A stretch of 55,932 nucleotides of DNA from Acidobacteriaceae bacterium (GCA_030037705.1 JASHQE010000261.1:1-55932), one strand, 5' to 3'; positions 16,155 to 27,965 are shown, counted from the stretch's first letter. Notes: generated by a model from the letters alone, not told the origin. Numbers and translations: made by a program.

Positions 16155-19100
16155 TCAGAACGTGATCTTCGCTCCAAACTGCAGTTCGCGTGGCGTGTTG
16201 GAGATGCTGGTCGCCAATCCCGCCGAGCTTTGGCCGATCGTTGTACCCGGATTGCCGATGATCTGGGCGTTGTAGAGATTGAACGCCTCGGCACGCAACT
16301 CCAGATTGAATCGGTCATAGAGCGGCGTCTCCTTCACCAGCGAGAAATCCAGGTCGTTGTAATAGGGCGCTCGGAAGATCATCTTGCCCAAATTGCCAAA
16401 CGATCCGGAAGGAATCGAGAGGGCCGCCGGGTTATACTCGCAGAATCCCGTGGAACCGCGCGTGTTGATCGGCGTAGCTCCGCAACTGCCCAGGTTTGGA
16501 TTGGCGATTACGTTCGGACGTGAATAACTTGTCACAGAGCCGTTATCACCGGAGATGTTGGCTACGTCCCCGCCCACGCCCAGGTTATACGGCTGTCCGG
16601 AATGCATCAGTACCAGATAGTCGACTGTCCAGCCGCCAACCACGTAAGAGAGAGGTCCGCCTTGCAGCCAACGCTGCTGCTTTCCCCACGGCAGCGCATA
16701 CACTGTGCTCCAACTGAACGTGTTGCGGACGTCGTAGGAAGAGATGCCGTAGGCATTGCGCGGCAGGAAGAAACTCTGCACGACCGATCCGCCGCCCGTG
16801 CCATTCTCCGCGTTAAACCAGCCGCTGCTGTTATCCAGCGATTTGCCCCACGTATAGGAAGCAATCGTGTTGAGGGAGTTGGAAAAGCGCTTCTGAAGCT
16901 CCACCAGCAGGGCGTTGTAGTTCGCGTAGCCGGTGTCTTCGGAGTAGTGCCAGGCGGGTGTCATCCATGGCATGTATTTGTAGGTATCGATGGTCGTGAG
17001 CGGCGTGCCGGCCGGCGACGCTTGTTGCGCTGCATTGGCATACCCGGTAAAGTTCAGCCGAGTGCTCTTCGATCCCGCATATCCGAGAGTCAAGAGCGTC
17101 GTGGGAGCAAGCTGCTGCTGAACCTGCAGGTTGTACTCGACGGCGCGCTCATCTGTATAGCCGGGTTCACTCACGTAACCGCCGCCGGTAGTCAGCCAGG
17201 GACTCGATGCGATCACGGGATTCGGAAAGTTGCCCTCGAGATTGGTGATGGCGGTCAGCGGGTTTCCTGGACCGCCCTCCCAAACGCCGCCCTGCGTGAA
17301 GTTCACCTGCTGGCCGGAGATACCGGTGGTCCAAGGCCAGGTGGGGCCTTCGATGTTGTTCTGCACCCACTGGCTGCGCGCCGTAATGGTGTCATAGAAG
17401 ATGCCGACGCCGCCATTCAAAACCGTATCATTGCGAGCCTGCCATGCAAATCCCAGCCGCGGCCCAATGTTGTCCTTGATCGGTGGCCCCACCTGTTCTG
17501 CTCCGTTGGCAAACACGATATTGCTGCTCTCCGGAACGGAGGCGATACCTCCGGGAATGCATGGATCGACAAAGGTAGAGGTGCACGCCGCTACCGAGCT
17601 CTGGATGATGTATTTCTGATGGACGATGTCCAGGCCGTTGGCCAGACGATTGTTGAGCATGTGAATGGCAGGGAGATAGTCGTAACGTAACCCATAATTG
17701 ACGGTCAACGCCGGAGTCACGCGCCACGAGTCCTGCAGATAACCGGACCACAGGGTCATGCTGAAGAAATCCTCAGAGTAAGTTGGAACCTGTGCCGTAA
17801 ACGTCGCGGGAAGTCCGAGCAGGGAAGAAACCAGCGAGTTGCCGGTCTTCGAGGCATTCACGTCGCTCGTTGTTGAATCGCTGAACGTGAACTGCTGATA
17901 CAAATTGCGCTGCAGCCGGTTCTGATAGATATAATCGACACCACCCTTGATCGTGTGCGCGCCCTTGACCCAGGTGATGCTGCCCCCGCCGTTCACCACC
18001 GGATTGCCGCGGTACAGCGTGCCTTCATTGCCTGCATTGGAAGTGTCATAAGGGCTGGCGAGGTTGACGTACATCCCGCCGTACTGCGCGAGATTGGTAA
18101 AGCCCGCCGAAGATGCGGCTGTGTAACCGTCCTGAGCGGCGGCCTGGCTGAACTGATATGGCTTCAGCATCGCTCCGCCCCGCACATCAAGAATCAGACT
18201 TGGAGAGAAAACGTGCGTGTAGCCGCCGCCGAAGTTGTAAGCGTGATAATGCGATACGTTGGCATCGTTCGTTCCGGCGACGGGCGACGTATCGTAAACC
18301 CACATCTGGCTGATGCGCCCGAAGCCGAAGTTCTTATCGCTTTTGTGAAGATCAACTCTGATCTGATAACTGTCGTTGGTGTCGATGTTCGCACGATTCT
18401 CGATAAAGTTATAACCGGATGCCTCGTTGCCCTCGGTGTTGGGCGCCAGATAATAGGCCTTGAGATAGTTCGACATGGTTGAGTTGATCAGTCCTGAGGG
18501 CACCTTCAGGCAAGGTATTCCGCCCGTCTGCGTTCCATTGCTGTTTGGAGAAATGGGATTGCCGCTGGCATCACATTCGAAGGGTTGCACGGTGCACTTG
18601 CCGCCGGCGCAAGTGGTCGAGTAGGGATTGTAAATGGCTTGCTGGTAATAGGAATACGCCACGTTGGAAAAATCGCCGCCGAGCTCCTGCGTCGTGGGGA
18701 CCAGCGTTTGCGAGAGGACCGGTTTGCTATAGCGCCATCCCTGGTAGGCGCCGTAAAAAAACATCTTGTTCTTCCAGATCGGCCCGCCTAAAGCACCTCC
18801 GAACTCGTTCTGGACGTAATGCCCCGGAGCGGCAGGCGTAGTGGTCGGAGTTCCGGGAGCGCAGCGCCCCACGGAGCAGAAATCGCTGAACGTGTTGCGC
18901 GCGTCGAACATGTTGTTGCGGTCGAATTCCCACACGGAGCCATGCAACTCGTTGGTTCCAGAACGCGACAGCATGTTCACCACGCCGCCCGTTACCACGC
19001 CGTACTCCGCGCTATCGATGTGCGATGCGACGCGGAACTCCTGCATTGCGTCGATGATGGGAAGGAAACCATAAATCGCGCCGCGCAGATCGGTGTTCAC

Positions 19101-19736
19101 GATGCCGTCCATCAGGTAGAAGGTCTCGCGGTTCTGTTGCCCGAAGAAGGACGGTTTGTAGAAGTTCGTCCCGGGGATTGCCGAGATACCCGCGTCCGTG
19201 GTGCTGATCCCAGACCCCTGCGCCGTCGAAACCGGATTCACACCGGGCGAGAGGATCAGTAACGAGGTGAAGTTAAGACCATTCAGAGGCAGATGCTGGA
19301 TCTCTTTCGTTTCAATGACGCTGCCCAGCTGGGAAGACGACCGATCCATCATCACGTCTTCCTGAGCTGCATTCACGCTTACCGTCTCGTTCATCGCGCC
19401 CACGGTCAGCGCTTCGTTTTCGGTAAGGATCTGGCCCACCACAAGGGGAAACTGGGGCAATGTGAGCTTCTTGAACCCATGCATCATGACCGCCATCGTG
19501 TACTCGCCTGGTGTCACGTCGACGAAAGTAAAATAACCGCTGCCGTTGGTCGCAGCATGTTGAGAGATACCCGTGTCGACATTTGTGAGCGTTACATCTG
19601 CACCTGGCAGAATGCCCCCGGTCGAATCGGTGATCGTGCCGTGAACCTCGCCGGTAGACCGCTGGCCCCGAACCGGCGCCGCCAGCAGCGCCAGCCCCAG
19701 CAGCAGGACCATGACTGAAAATATCCGAATGCGCAT
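16155..19736 (-). CDS. Oar-like TonB-dependent outer-membrane receptor
   Basis: A protein of 1193 residues. The ATG at 19736 has AGGAGGGG directly upstream and opens a clean signal peptide (MRIRIFSVMVLLLGLALLAA, cleaved near GQR). The carboxypeptidase-regulatory-like domain (STGEVHGTITDSTGGILPGA) is followed by a plug with GTNFYKPSFFGQQNRETFYL, then a long barrel ending in LQFGAKITF. It is a different subtype from the receptor at 5852, with little shared barrel sequence by eye. It precedes the Tat-exported glycoside-hydrolase-like gene, so import of the released sugar or glycopeptide is the simplest proposal. Confidence 0.92.
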   Translation of the reverse strand: MRIRIFSVMVLLLGLALLAAPVRGQRSTGEVHGTITDSTGGILPGADVTLTNVDTGISQHAATNGSGYFTFVDVTPGEYTMAVMMHGFKKLTLPQFPLVVGQILTENEALTVGAMNETVSVNAAQEDVMMDRSSSQLGSVIETKEIQHLPLNGLNFTSLLILSPGVNPVSTAQGSGISTTDAGISAIPGTNFYKPSFFGQQNRETFYLMDGIVNTDLRGAIYGFLPIIDAMQEFRVASHIDSAEYGVVTGGVVNMLSRSGTNELHGSVWEFDRNNMFDARNTFSDFCSVGRCAPGTPTTTPAAPGHYVQNEFGGALGGPIWKNKMFFYGAYQGWRYSKPVLSQTLVPTTQELGGDFSNVAYSYYQQAIYNPYSTTCAGGKCTVQPFECDASGNPISPNSNGTQTGGIPCLKVPSGLINSTMSNYLKAYYLAPNTEGNEASGYNFIENRANIDTNDSYQIRVDLHKSDKNFGFGRISQMWVYDTSPVAGTNDANVSHYHAYNFGGGYTHVFSPSLILDVRGGAMLKPYQFSQAAAQDGYTAASSAGFTNLAQYGGMYVNLASPYDTSNAGNEGTLYRGNPVVNGGGSITWVKGAHTIKGGVDYIYQNRLQRNLYQQFTFSDSTTSDVNASKTGNSLVSSLLGLPATFTAQVPTYSEDFFSMTLWSGYLQDSWRVTPALTVNYGLRYDYLPAIHMLNNRLANGLDIVHQKYIIQSSVAACTSTFVDPCIPGGIASVPESSNIVFANGAEQVGPPIKDNIGPRLGFAWQARNDTVLNGGVGIFYDTITARSQWVQNNIEGPTWPWTTGISGQQVNFTQGGVWEGGPGNPLTAITNLEGNFPNPVIASSPWLTTGGGYVSEPGYTDERAVEYNLQVQQQLAPTTLLTLGYAGSKSTRLNFTGYANAAQQASPAGTPLTTIDTYKYMPWMTPAWHYSEDTGYANYNALLVELQKRFSNSLNTIASYTWGKSLDNSSGWFNAENGTGGGSVVQSFFLPRNAYGISSYDVRNTFSWSTVYALPWGKQQRWLQGGPLSYVVGGWTVDYLVLMHSGQPYNLGVGGDVANISGDNGSVTSYSRPNVIANPNLGSCGATPINTRGSTGFCEYNPAALSIPSGSFGNLGKMIFRAPYYNDLDFSLVKETPLYDRFNLELRAEAFNLYNAQIIGNPGTTIGQSSAGLATSISNTPRELQFGAKITF

Positions 19737-19964
19737 CACCCCTCCTAAATGATCCATGCCGCAGATTCTTCTAAGACGACTTATGCTGAACTGCAAATCT
19801 GGAAGCACGAATCTCAATTTTGGTTTCCTCAAATGTTAGCGTTGTCACAAGCGATTCCGTTATCGATTACGAACTGGGGAGAATTATTCTCGCGCCGCAA
19901 TTGGATTGTCAAGTATCTCTTCCGGCTTGGCCTGCAGGCGAATCAAAGGGAGCCGTGAGATACA

Positions 19965-20228
19965 ATGGCGGCCATGACCAGGCGGGCTCGATCTGGGATG
20001 CTTCTCTTGATCGCTCTCTGCTGCATCGCGATCGCGGCTCAATCCAGCAGCAAAGACAGGGCCGGCGCAATCGTTTCCGCACTTCGCGCAAGAAATTATG
20101 CTGCGGCGCTTGCATGACTGGGACCGGCTCTACGGCAGTCGCCGGATGATGCTCAACTGTGGACCTTTGAAGGTTTCGCCTATTCCGGACAAGGACGAAA
20201 AACGAAAGCCTGGCATCATTCCGCATGA
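19965..20228 (+). pseudogene. Remnant of an exported TPR protein with an in-frame stop and lost 3' end
   Basis: From ATG 19965 (or 19974) the frame encodes a signal peptide (RSGMLLLIALCCIAIAAQ) followed by DRAGAIVSALRARNYAAALA and a TGA stop at 20115-20117. The same frame then continues with RQSPDDAQLWTFEGFAYSGQ and GRKTKAWHH before a stop at 20226-20228. Together these spell the first one and a half TPR repeats of the exported acidobacterial type. Reading through a single stop into correct TPR sequence, followed by sudden loss of similarity, indicates a broken and truncated gene. Stop-codon recoding is possible but less likely given the missing remainder. Confidence 0.6.
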
Positions 20229-20241
20229 ATTCGTACATTGG

Positions 20242-20310
20242 CATCCAGGTTTCCCAGGTCTCATCCGCCGCGGTCCGCCACGGCAGAAGACCTGGGGCAC
20301 CCGAGGATGG
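20242..20310. repeat. Short interspersed palindromic repeat
   Basis: TTTCCCAGGTCTCATCCGCC, then a CCGCGG core and AGACCTGGGGCACCCGAGGA, form a hairpin-like unit. The same unit (CCCAGGTCTTCCGCCGCGG, later CTGGGGCACCCATCATCC) recurs inside the repeat block at 28308-28380, so this is an interspersed genomic repeat. The rest of the gap to the smc stop holds only the hairpin described next. Confidence 0.5.
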
Positions 20311-20456
20311 TGCAAAATCAAACGGTCAGAAACCTAGTGTCGTGCTTCAACCCAATCAACCGGTCCTGCCGCTTGCACCCGGGCGGCAGGGTATTTGTAT
20401 TGTTCCTGATCCATTCCAGTTTGCCGGGTACACTCATCTTGGAATCAAGTCGTGGA

Positions 20457-20486
20457 CGCCCAGGCCTGGATTTTCAGGCCTGGGCG
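20457..20486 (-). terminator. Strong hairpin downstream of smc
   Basis: A perfect 12-bp stem CGCCCAGGCCTG / CAGGCCTGGGCG with loop GATTTT lies 25 bp past the smc stop codon. There is no T-run on the minus-strand side, so it is more likely a 3'-end stabiliser or Rho-associated end than an intrinsic terminator. Confidence 0.4.
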
Positions 20487-20511
20487 GGGATTGGTTTGGG
20501 AAGAAAGTTGT

Positions 20512-23500
20512 TTACGCGGTGGCTCGCTGCTCGTGATGTCCGAGCCGCACGCTCACGATCTTCGAGACACCCGGCTCCTGCATGGTCACGCCGTAGATCA
20601 CATCGGCTGCCTGCATCATGCGTTTCGAGTGCGTCACAACCAGGAACTGCGTCTCCTTGCTCAAGGAATGCATGAGCTCGGCGAAGCGGCCTACGTTGGT
20701 CTCGTCGAGCGGCGCGTCCACTTCGTCGAGCACGCAGAAGGGGCTAGGCCGGAACTGGAAGATGCCCACCAGCAGCGCCAGCGCGGTAAGCGCCTTTTCG
20801 CCGCCGGAGAGCAGCAACACGTTCTGCAGCTTTTTCCCGGGCGGCGAAGCCACGATGTCGAGCCCGCTGTCGTCCTGATTCTCCGCATCGGTTACGCGCA
20901 GAAAAGCGTTGCCGCCGCGGAAGAGGCGCGTAAATACCTGCCCGAAGTTCTCGTTGATCTGCGCAAACGCCTCGTCGAACTTGGTGCGCGAAATCTGATC
21001 GATCTCTTTGATGGTCTCCTGCGTGTTCTCGATCGACTCGATCAGGTCTTTACGTTGCGTCTCCAGGAAGGAGTGCCGCTCCGCCGTTTCCTTATACTCA
21101 TCGAGCGCCATCATGTTCACCGGGCCCATTTGCTCGATGCGCTGGCGCAGTCCGCAACACATTTCTTCTTCGGCGGCCAGTTCCTCGCCTGCGAGCCGCC
21201 CGACCTCAGGATCCTCGCGCAACACCTGCGCTGCGACATTCACCTCGGCCAGGCAGCTTGCCTCCAGATGCTCCAGGTCGGACTTCAACTTGGCCAGCTC
21301 GCTCGAACGGCTGGCGCGTTCATCGCGTAACTGATCGAGCGCGCCCCGGCCGGTCTTGAGCTGCGTCTCCATTTCGGCTAGCTGTTGGCGCAACGCCTGC
21401 GCCTGTTCCGCAATGCTCTGCGCCTGCGCGAGCGCTTCGGTGCGCGTTTCGGCCAGCTCCTTTTGCCGCGCGGATAGCGTGGCGCTCTCGGCGATGCGCT
21501 GCTCGCGTTCAGCCGTGGCTGCGGCGCTCTGCTGCTCGATGGCCAGAACGCGCCGTTGCAGATCGGCATGAAGCCGGTCGATGCGCTGAAAGGCCGCCTC
21601 CGCGCCGCGGCGCCGCTCTTCAAGGCCCGCCAGCTCGGCTGTCACCTGCGCCGCCTGCTGCTGCAACTCCTCACGCTTCTTGCGCAGTTCGCTGAGTTGT
21701 GTCTGGAGCGTGTCGAGTCCTGCTTCGGCCTGTATGTGCTCGGCTTCGAGCCGTGCCGCCTCTTCGCGCTTCGCCCCAATCGCCTGCCGTTTCGCCTCGC
21801 AGGCATCTTTGTTGCGTGCCGCCTGCAGGGTCCACTCCAGCAATCGCCGCTCGACCCGCTGCGCCTCGGCTTCCATCTGCTTGAGCGCCGCGCCCAGGTT
21901 CGCGTTATCGCTCTCAGATTGGCGCCGCTCTTCGCTCTGTGCTTCGAGCCGCGCTGTCAGTCCTTCAATCTCGCGCGTCAGCGCCGCCGCCTCTGACTCC
22001 GCTTGAGCCAGCGCTGAGTCCAGGCTGGTGAGCCTGTTTTCCGTCTCGCGCAGATCGCGCTTTAGCGCCAACGGGCCTTCGCTTGCCGGCCTGCCGCCGG
22101 TCACGGTCGAGTTGTGGAAGCACTCGCCGTCCGGCGTAAGGAAGAAGGCGTAAGGATGCTGCCCGGCAAGCCGCAACGCGTCATGCGGGCTTTCAACCAG
22201 ATAGCCATGCCGCAGCTTAGGCAGAATGCCTTCAAGCGAGCGTCCGAATCCGTTCAACACTTTGATCGCATCGCGAAGCGGCGTGAGGCCCGGCTCGTTC
22301 ACAAAGTGCGATCCAGACTCGAAGAGCTCGCCCTGCGCGTCATGGTGGATGAGAAATGTCGCGCGGCCATCGCTGGTCTTGAGCAGCCGCACGCCTTCCT
22401 CGGCTACGCCCCAGCTTTCCACGACTACATAGTTCAGCTCTTCGCGCAGAAACTCGTCAACCACGCCTTCGTGCTCACCGCTGACCTCGAGGAAATCCGC
22501 CAGCGTTCCAACGGGCGCTATGCCGTGACCCAACGCTCCAGGCTTCAGCAGCTTTCTTACTGTATCGGTCGAGTAGCTATGGTTGCGGATGAGGGACTGC
22601 AGCGAGTCGCGGCGGCCTACTGCCGCCGCCTGCTCGCTGCGCAGTTGATTCGCGCGTGTACGCTGCGCGGTTTCATCGGCGCGTTTCGCTTGCAGCGTTG
22701 CGCGCAGTTCGGCGATCTCGCCTTCCAGCCGCTTGAGCGCCTCGGCCGCCGCTTCAAACCGGAGCCGCGCCTGCCCGCTCTCCACGCCCAGGTTTTCGCG
22801 TTCGTTGCGCGCCTGGCCCATCTCGGCTTCCAGCCGCTCGGCCTCGCGCTCGAGTGCCGCCAGGCTTTCTTCGGCTTGCGCCGTCTGGTTGCGCGCGTTG
22901 CCTGCCTGCGTAAGCAGGTGCATCACGTGACGGCGTGCCGTCTCAAGCTGCCGCTCGGCGCCAAAAACCTCTTCGGCCGCTGTGCGCGCCTCCTGCTGCT
23001 GCGCTTCGACCTTCTGGCGAAATTCCCGGGCTTCGCCTGCGGCGGTGTCGAGAAAACTACGCTGCTGCGCTCTCTCTTCCGCGATGGAAGCCAATTGTGT
23101 GCGTGTCTGCTCAAGTTCCGCGCCTGCGGCGGCAATCCGCGCTTCGAGTTCCGCCACGCGCTCTGTATTGCTACGTTCGCGCGCGGTCGCTCGTTCCAGC
23201 TCGACGGCGGCTTCATTGGCTCGCGTCTGCGCGGACTGGCCCTCGCGATCGAGATCATAGCCGCGTTCCGTGAGCGTGTGTTGGCTTGCCTCAAGCTCGG
23301 CGATCTCGGCAGACGAGCTATTGATCCGCCCAGTCAGCGCGTCAATCTCTTGCTCGAATTTCACCTGCTCGGCATCCATCATCGCGATACGGCTGGCCAG
23401 CACCACGCGCAGGCGGCCGCGCAGCTCGTCGCGCACAGCCACAAAGCGCTCCGCTTTTGCGGCTTGGCGCTTCAGGCTGTTCATCTGGCGCGTGACTTCC

Positions 23501-24321
23501 TCGAAGATATCGTCTACGCGGGCCAGGTTTTGCTTTGCGGATTCGAGGCGCAACTCGGCAAGCCGCTTCTTGGTCTTGAAGCGCGTGATGCCCGCGGCCT
23601 CTTCGATAATGGCGCGCCGGTCGTGCGGCTTGGAACTGAGTAGCTGCCCGATGCGTTCCTGGCCGATGATCGCGTAGCTTTCCGGCCCAAGGCCGGTGCC
23701 CATGAAGATCTCCTGGATATCGCGCAGCCGGCACAGCTTGCCATTGAGCAGATACTCGCTCTCGCCGGTGCGGAAGAGCCGCCGCGTGATCACGACTTCG
23801 CCCTTCTGCGGCGTGCTGTGGAATTTGCGCCGCCGGATCTTCAGGACGACAGGCTGAGGCCCTTCCGTTCCCTGCGCTGACGACGCGCCTGGCTCTGAAT
23901 CTTCTTCAATAACTTGGCCTGGCTGCTCGGCGGCGATGATCTCTTCAGCCTCGGCCGCGCGCTGCTGGCGCATCTCTTCCTCATCCCAGTCGGCAGGCCC
24001 ACCCTGATCGACCACCACCTCGGGCTCTACGGGGACGGGGCCTTCGCAGGCTTCGGGATCGACCATGGTCAGCGTTACTTCCGCCATGCCCAGCGGCTTG
24101 CGGTCACGCGTCCCGGCGAAGATCACATCCTGCATGTGGCTGCCGCGGAGGGTCTTAGCGCTTTGCTCGCCTAGCACCCAGCTCACCCCGTCGAGAATGT
24201 TCGACTTTCCGCAACCGTTCGGCCCCACCACGGTGGCAATCCCGGTTCCCGCCAGCGTCAATTCAGTGCGGTCGCAGAAGCTTTTGAAGCCCAGGATGTG
24301 GATCTTTTTTAACTTCAGCAT
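20512..24321 (-). CDS. smc: Chromosome segregation protein SMC with a long acidic insert near the ATPase head
   Basis: A protein of 1269 residues from the ATG at 24321 (GGAG upstream). The Walker A motif is GPNGCGKSN at 33-41. Long coiled coils flank a hinge (LKPGALGHGIAPVGTLADFL). The C-terminal head has the ABC signature LLSGGEKALTALAL and Walker B FCVLDEVDAPLDETN. It organises and segregates the chromosome with ScpA and ScpB, which are not in this window. Most bacterial SMCs are near 1150-1200 residues. The excess maps to about residues 90-173, where the short strand-turn-strand of the N-terminal head is interrupted by a Pro/Glu-rich, probably disordered stretch (DWDEEEMRQQRAAEAEEIIA), after which canonical sequence resumes at VVITRRLFRTGESEYL. 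Confidence 0.97.
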   Translation of the reverse strand: MLKLKKIHILGFKSFCDRTELTLAGTGIATVVGPNGCGKSNILDGVSWVLGEQSAKTLRGSHMQDVIFAGTRDRKPLGMAEVTLTMVDPEACEGPVPVEPEVVVDQGGPADWDEEEMRQQRAAEAEEIIAAEQPGQVIEEDSEPGASSAQGTEGPQPVVLKIRRRKFHSTPQKGEVVITRRLFRTGESEYLLNGKLCRLRDIQEIFMGTGLGPESYAIIGQERIGQLLSSKPHDRRAIIEEAAGITRFKTKKRLAELRLESAKQNLARVDDIFEEVTRQMNSLKRQAAKAERFVAVRDELRGRLRVVLASRIAMMDAEQVKFEQEIDALTGRINSSSAEIAELEASQHTLTERGYDLDREGQSAQTRANEAAVELERATARERSNTERVAELEARIAAAGAELEQTRTQLASIAEERAQQRSFLDTAAGEAREFRQKVEAQQQEARTAAEEVFGAERQLETARRHVMHLLTQAGNARNQTAQAEESLAALEREAERLEAEMGQARNERENLGVESGQARLRFEAAAEALKRLEGEIAELRATLQAKRADETAQRTRANQLRSEQAAAVGRRDSLQSLIRNHSYSTDTVRKLLKPGALGHGIAPVGTLADFLEVSGEHEGVVDEFLREELNYVVVESWGVAEEGVRLLKTSDGRATFLIHHDAQGELFESGSHFVNEPGLTPLRDAIKVLNGFGRSLEGILPKLRHGYLVESPHDALRLAGQHPYAFFLTPDGECFHNSTVTGGRPASEGPLALKRDLRETENRLTSLDSALAQAESEAAALTREIEGLTARLEAQSEERRQSESDNANLGAALKQMEAEAQRVERRLLEWTLQAARNKDACEAKRQAIGAKREEAARLEAEHIQAEAGLDTLQTQLSELRKKREELQQQAAQVTAELAGLEERRRGAEAAFQRIDRLHADLQRRVLAIEQQSAAATAEREQRIAESATLSARQKELAETRTEALAQAQSIAEQAQALRQQLAEMETQLKTGRGALDQLRDERASRSSELAKLKSDLEHLEASCLAEVNVAAQVLREDPEVGRLAGEELAAEEEMCCGLRQRIEQMGPVNMMALDEYKETAERHSFLETQRKDLIESIENTQETIKEIDQISRTKFDEAFAQINENFGQVFTRLFRGGNAFLRVTDAENQDDSGLDIVASPPGKKLQNVLLLSGGEKALTALALLVGIFQFRPSPFCVLDEVDAPLDETNVGRFAELMHSLSKETQFLVVTHSKRMMQAADVIYGVTMQEPGVSKIVSVRLGHHEQRATA

Positions 24322-24470
24322 GGTTACTCCGATATGTGCGGCCCGCAAAACGCCCGCGTGCCGGAGGATACAAATGTCCGCCCCGCTTTCGTGACGCGGA
24401 GAATTTCCTTGTATTAGTAGAGACTCTAAGGATGCCAAGGAGCGGGGTCAACGGCGCGAAGAGGTGTTCA

Positions 24471-24568
24471 TGTGGATAAGGGGGGCCGGAATTGGGAATC
24501 TTCGGAAATTACCTGAATGGATAGGGATCATTTCGGTTTCCCACAGAGATTTGCACCACTTTTCCACA
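24471..24568. other. Cluster of three DnaA-box-like 9-mers between smc and oxyR
   Basis: TGTGGATAA at 24471-24479 is an exact DnaA box on the minus strand. TTTCCCACA (24537-24545) and TTTTCCACA (24560-24568) are near matches on the plus strand. They fall within 98 bp of noncoding sequence and lead into an AT-rich run. No dnaA, dnaN or parAB gene is in view, so a replication origin is not claimed; a DnaA-titration or regulatory site, or chance, remain possible. Confidence 0.3.
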
Positions 24569-24581
24569 AAAGGGAATTTGC

Positions 24582-25499
24582 TTATTTTTTACCTATTGCT
24601 GTGCTCACGGCCTTCCGAATCACACGCTCCAGCACCCGCAGTGCCTGCGGACGGGGGAATCCTGGCCGGCTTACCAGGCGGACGGTACGTGAAGATTTGC
24701 CGGTTAATGGCCGCAGGACGACCTCGCGGGTGCGGAAGGAACCGGCGGCGAGCGCGGGCAACAAGGTGCAGCCGTAACCGGCGGCGACGAGGTTGATCAA
24801 GGTCTCCAGCGTGGAAGCCTGCATGGATGCGGGAATGGCGCCCCGCTGCGCCCCATCGCGTGCCCCGCCGCGCGCGCCGCACGCGGCGATGGCCTGGCTG
24901 GCCAGGCAATGGCCATCGGCGAGGACCAGCAGTTCCCGGCTGAGCGACTCCTCGCTTACCGTTTTGGCATGAGCAAACCTGTGCGTGAGAGGAAGCGCGG
25001 CCAGCAGCGGCTCGTTGAAGAGAACCAGCTCCGTGATCTCGGGCGCATCGGGTGGCGTGGCGAGGAGCGCGGCATCGAGACGGTGGTTGCGGAGCCCGTC
25101 GATGAGAGAACGGGTCTGGTCCTCCCATAATTCGAGCGCCATCGCCGGGCAGGCCTGCTTGAGCGGCTTAAGGATCATCGGCATCAAATAAGGAGCGAGC
25201 GTGGGAATCACGCCCAGTTTCAGCGGCCCCACGAGAGGATCGCGTGCAGCCTGCGCGACGGCTTCCATCTGGCCGGCTTCGGCGAGCGCGCGCCGCGCGT
25301 GGTTCAGAATCTGGCTGCCCACGGGCGTGAGGTCAACGCGCTTGTTGGTGCGTTCGAGCAGCGTTACGCCCAGTTCGTCCTCGAGCTTCCTGATCTGACT
25401 GCTCAGCGTGGGCTGGCTCACGTTGCAGGCTTCGGCGGCGCGGCCGAAGTGGCGATGTTCTGCGACGGCGACGAGATAGCGGAGATCCTGAAGGTTCAT
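24582..25499 (-). CDS. oxyR: OxyR-type LysR regulator of peroxide response
   Basis: A protein of 305 residues from the ATG at 25499; an upstream in-frame start would add 17 residues that overlap the operator. Residues 1-60 are the LysR winged helix (NLQDLRYLVAVAEHRHFGRA, then QPTLSSQIRKLEDELG). The effector domain keeps both redox cysteines in DGHCLASQAIAACG: Cys198 and Cys207, with the same 9-residue spacing as Cys199/Cys208 of E. coli OxyR. Peroxide should therefore form the activating disulfide. It is divergent from katG, its classical target, with an OxyR-like site between them. One small difference is an Arg/Gly-rich loop (ARGGARDGAQRGA) after the second cysteine. Confidence 0.95.
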   Translation of the reverse strand: MNLQDLRYLVAVAEHRHFGRAAEACNVSQPTLSSQIRKLEDELGVTLLERTNKRVDLTPVGSQILNHARRALAEAGQMEAVAQAARDPLVGPLKLGVIPTLAPYLMPMILKPLKQACPAMALELWEDQTRSLIDGLRNHRLDAALLATPPDAPEITELVLFNEPLLAALPLTHRFAHAKTVSEESLSRELLVLADGHCLASQAIAACGARGGARDGAQRGAIPASMQASTLETLINLVAAGYGCTLLPALAAGSFRTREVVLRPLTGKSSRTVRLVSRPGFPRPQALRVLERVIRKAVSTAIGKK

Positions 25500-25529
25500 A
25501 ATGGGCCCGCAATGGAATCGGTTTTTATC

Positions 25530-25566
25530 ATAGAAGTTAACAATCGTCACTGTAGAAACAATTGAT
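25530..25566 (+). promoter_or_regulatory. Candidate OxyR operator in the oxyR-katG divergent region
   Basis: Four tetramers separated by exactly 7 bp: ATAG (25530-25533), CAAT (25541-25544), GTAG (25552-25555) and TGAT (25563-25566). The E. coli OxyR consensus is ATAG-N7-CTAT-N7-ATAG-N7-CTAT; this agrees at 12 of 16 positions with perfect phasing. It lies 31 bp from the oxyR start and 128 bp from the katG start, suitable for autoregulation and katG activation. Confidence 0.65.
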
Positions 25567-25580
25567 TTTCCTTATTATAG

Positions 25581-27965
<2,385 letters not shown>

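Noticed and set aside
16602..17690. A 362-codon plus-strand open frame
   Set aside because: Antisense to the second TonB receptor, Arg/Val-rich shadow translation.
22114..23643. A 509-codon open frame on the plus strand
   Set aside because: It is exactly antisense to the coiled-coil part of smc. GC-rich codons on one strand create long open frames opposite; no domain, start signal or neighbour supports it.
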